A DNA stretch of 64,000 nucleotides from Myxococcus terminator_A (GTDB taxonomy: Bacteria; Myxococcota; Myxococcia; Myxococcales; Myxococcaceae). Location: the NCBI GenBank assembly GCA_049194865.1, contig JBLZWL010000063.1, positions 1 through 64,000 on the forward strand. Direction: 5' to 3'. Under the pieces are notes generated by a model. That model saw nothing but the letters and a program-made list of their open reading frames with translations. It had not been told where the DNA came from and ran no database searches. This document shows positions 63,342 through 64,000 of this stretch, piece after piece; position 1 is the stretch's first letter; the number at the start of each line of letters is the position of its first letter. The position numbers and the translations under genes were made by a program.

Positions 63342-63995
63342 TTACGGGCTGATGTAGGACGCGATGCCCTGGAACTGATCGACGACACCGCCAGCACGCA
63401 CGTTGAGCGACGTCACCACGTAGGCTTGCGGCGCGATCTCGCTGTAGGAGTAACCACCGCTGCCGCCCACCTCCGGAGAGAAATACTGCACCGCCGTCGA
63501 GGCCCGCCAACTGGCGATGGTGGAGCAGTAGAGACCCACACGATCCACGTACCTGTCGGCTCTGCCGCGGAAGCCCACCACGGCCTGGTTGGCGAGGCAC
63601 ATCAATGAGAACGCCTCGCCGCCGCCGCCGCCCACGGCGCCCGTGGTCACGTACTGGGCGCCCAGGTTTCCATCCGAGCCCATGTACGCACAGACGAGCG
63701 CCAACTGGTCGAGGGTCCCCCCTGCGCGGCCGGAGAGCCCGACGGCGACGTAGCTCGGAGGGCAGCGCAGGACATGCGGGTTGCCACCGTCTTTACCGTG
63801 AGTGGCGAGCGCGAACGTATCCCCCGACACATGGAGTTCGGATTGCGAGGCGCCAATCGAGTCACCCTCCGGCTCCACCGGAGTGCTGGAGGTCTCATTG
63901 GCCATCCCCTGGGACAACTCATCCTCGGGGCCGCAGGCGGACAGCAAGGCGAGGCTGGTGACACACATGGCCAACAGAAACGGGGACTTCTTCAT
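63342..63995 (-). CDS. Lipoprotein with three lectin-like repeats
   Basis: A 217-residue protein, complete within the window. The lipobox LLSAC gives Cys21. The mature domain holds three similar units: VAVGLSGRAGGTLDQLALVC, VVGFRGRADRYVDRVGLYC and VVTSLNVRAGGVVDQFQGIA. The G-x-x-x-R-(A)-G/D-x-x-(V/L)-D pattern recalls beta-prism folds such as jacalin or vitelline-membrane-like proteins. A carbohydrate-binding surface role is inferred. Confidence 0.75.
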   Translation of the reverse strand: MKKSPFLLAMCVTSLALLSACGPEDELSQGMANETSSTPVEPEGDSIGASQSELHVSGDTFALATHGKDGGNPHVLRCPPSYVAVGLSGRAGGTLDQLALVCAYMGSDGNLGAQYVTTGAVGGGGGEAFSLMCLANQAVVGFRGRADRYVDRVGLYCSTIASWRASTAVQYFSPEVGGSGGYSYSEIAPQAYVVTSLNVRAGGVVDQFQGIASYISP

Positions 63996-64000
63996 GGTGC

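Overview
The window comes from a high-GC myxobacterium, most likely a member of the Myxococcaceae (Myxococcus/Corallococcus/Pyxidicoccus type). The evidence is an adjacent mglB-mglA polarity pair almost identical to the Myxococcus xanthus proteins as I remember them, AgmX/PglI-type tails, a myxobacterial Ser/Thr kinase with a FecR-like lipoprotein, an ADYC-like protein, and an FHA-type enhancer-binding regulator.

Left part (1-27.9 kb) is ordinary chromosomal backbone. A kinase, a FecR/FHA-free lipoprotein and a barrel/carboxypeptidase-regulatory-like protein lie on the minus strand, with a 90-bp tandem repeat wedged between the last two. On the plus strand mglBA is followed by a compact run of envelope genes: a coiled-coil exported protein, two large TPR proteins, a TPR lipoprotein, a small exported protein and an FHA-TM-TonB-like protein. 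This resembles the Glt gliding and Nfs spore-coat trans-envelope complexes. Next come a cNMP-binding protein, a small secreted protein and a beta-barrel/short-Wza pair resembling WzpB/WzaB of polysaccharide export, then an ATP-grasp gene with two companions. The minus strand then carries suhB, a TlpA-like thioredoxin, mpl, a serine hydrolase, an LD-carboxypeptidase and an RsmB-like methyltransferase; the mpl to LD-carboxypeptidase run overlaps base by base and forms a cell-wall recycling operon.

A tRNA-Asn with a clear promoter and terminator (27.8-28.0 kb) marks the start of an accessory region running to about 45.1 kb. It holds gene-poor DNA, a single-chain borosin-type alpha-N-methyltransferase fused to an N-terminal precursor-like domain, an endonuclease/exonuclease/phosphatase-fold protein flanked by imperfect direct repeats, nested transposase remnants (IS630-, IS3- and IS91-like), a two-gene module of unrecognised giant proteins (1567 and 1182 residues), and broken LysR and DHFR/RibD-like genes.

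The right part (45.1-64 kb) is rich in secreted proteins and signalling: two divergent metzincin-like metalloprotease lipoproteins, small exported proteins, a Ser/Thr kinase with a TPR tail, an ADYC-like lipoprotein divergent from an FHA/AAA+ sigma-54 activator, an ECF41 sigma factor with its carboxymuconolactone decarboxylase partner and a matching promoter, a lipoprotein with three internal repeats, an IS66 remnant fused to a broken second copy of the FHA/AAA+ regulator, and a repeat-containing lipoprotein at the edge.

The best candidates for something new are the fused borosin-like protein (29.2-30.4 kb) and the giant two-gene module (35.1-43.4 kb). Smaller points of interest are the ATP-grasp cluster, the partial duplication of the regulator, and the flanking repeats around the phosphatase-fold gene. 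No searches could be run; family calls rest on motifs read in the translations and on memory of the families.
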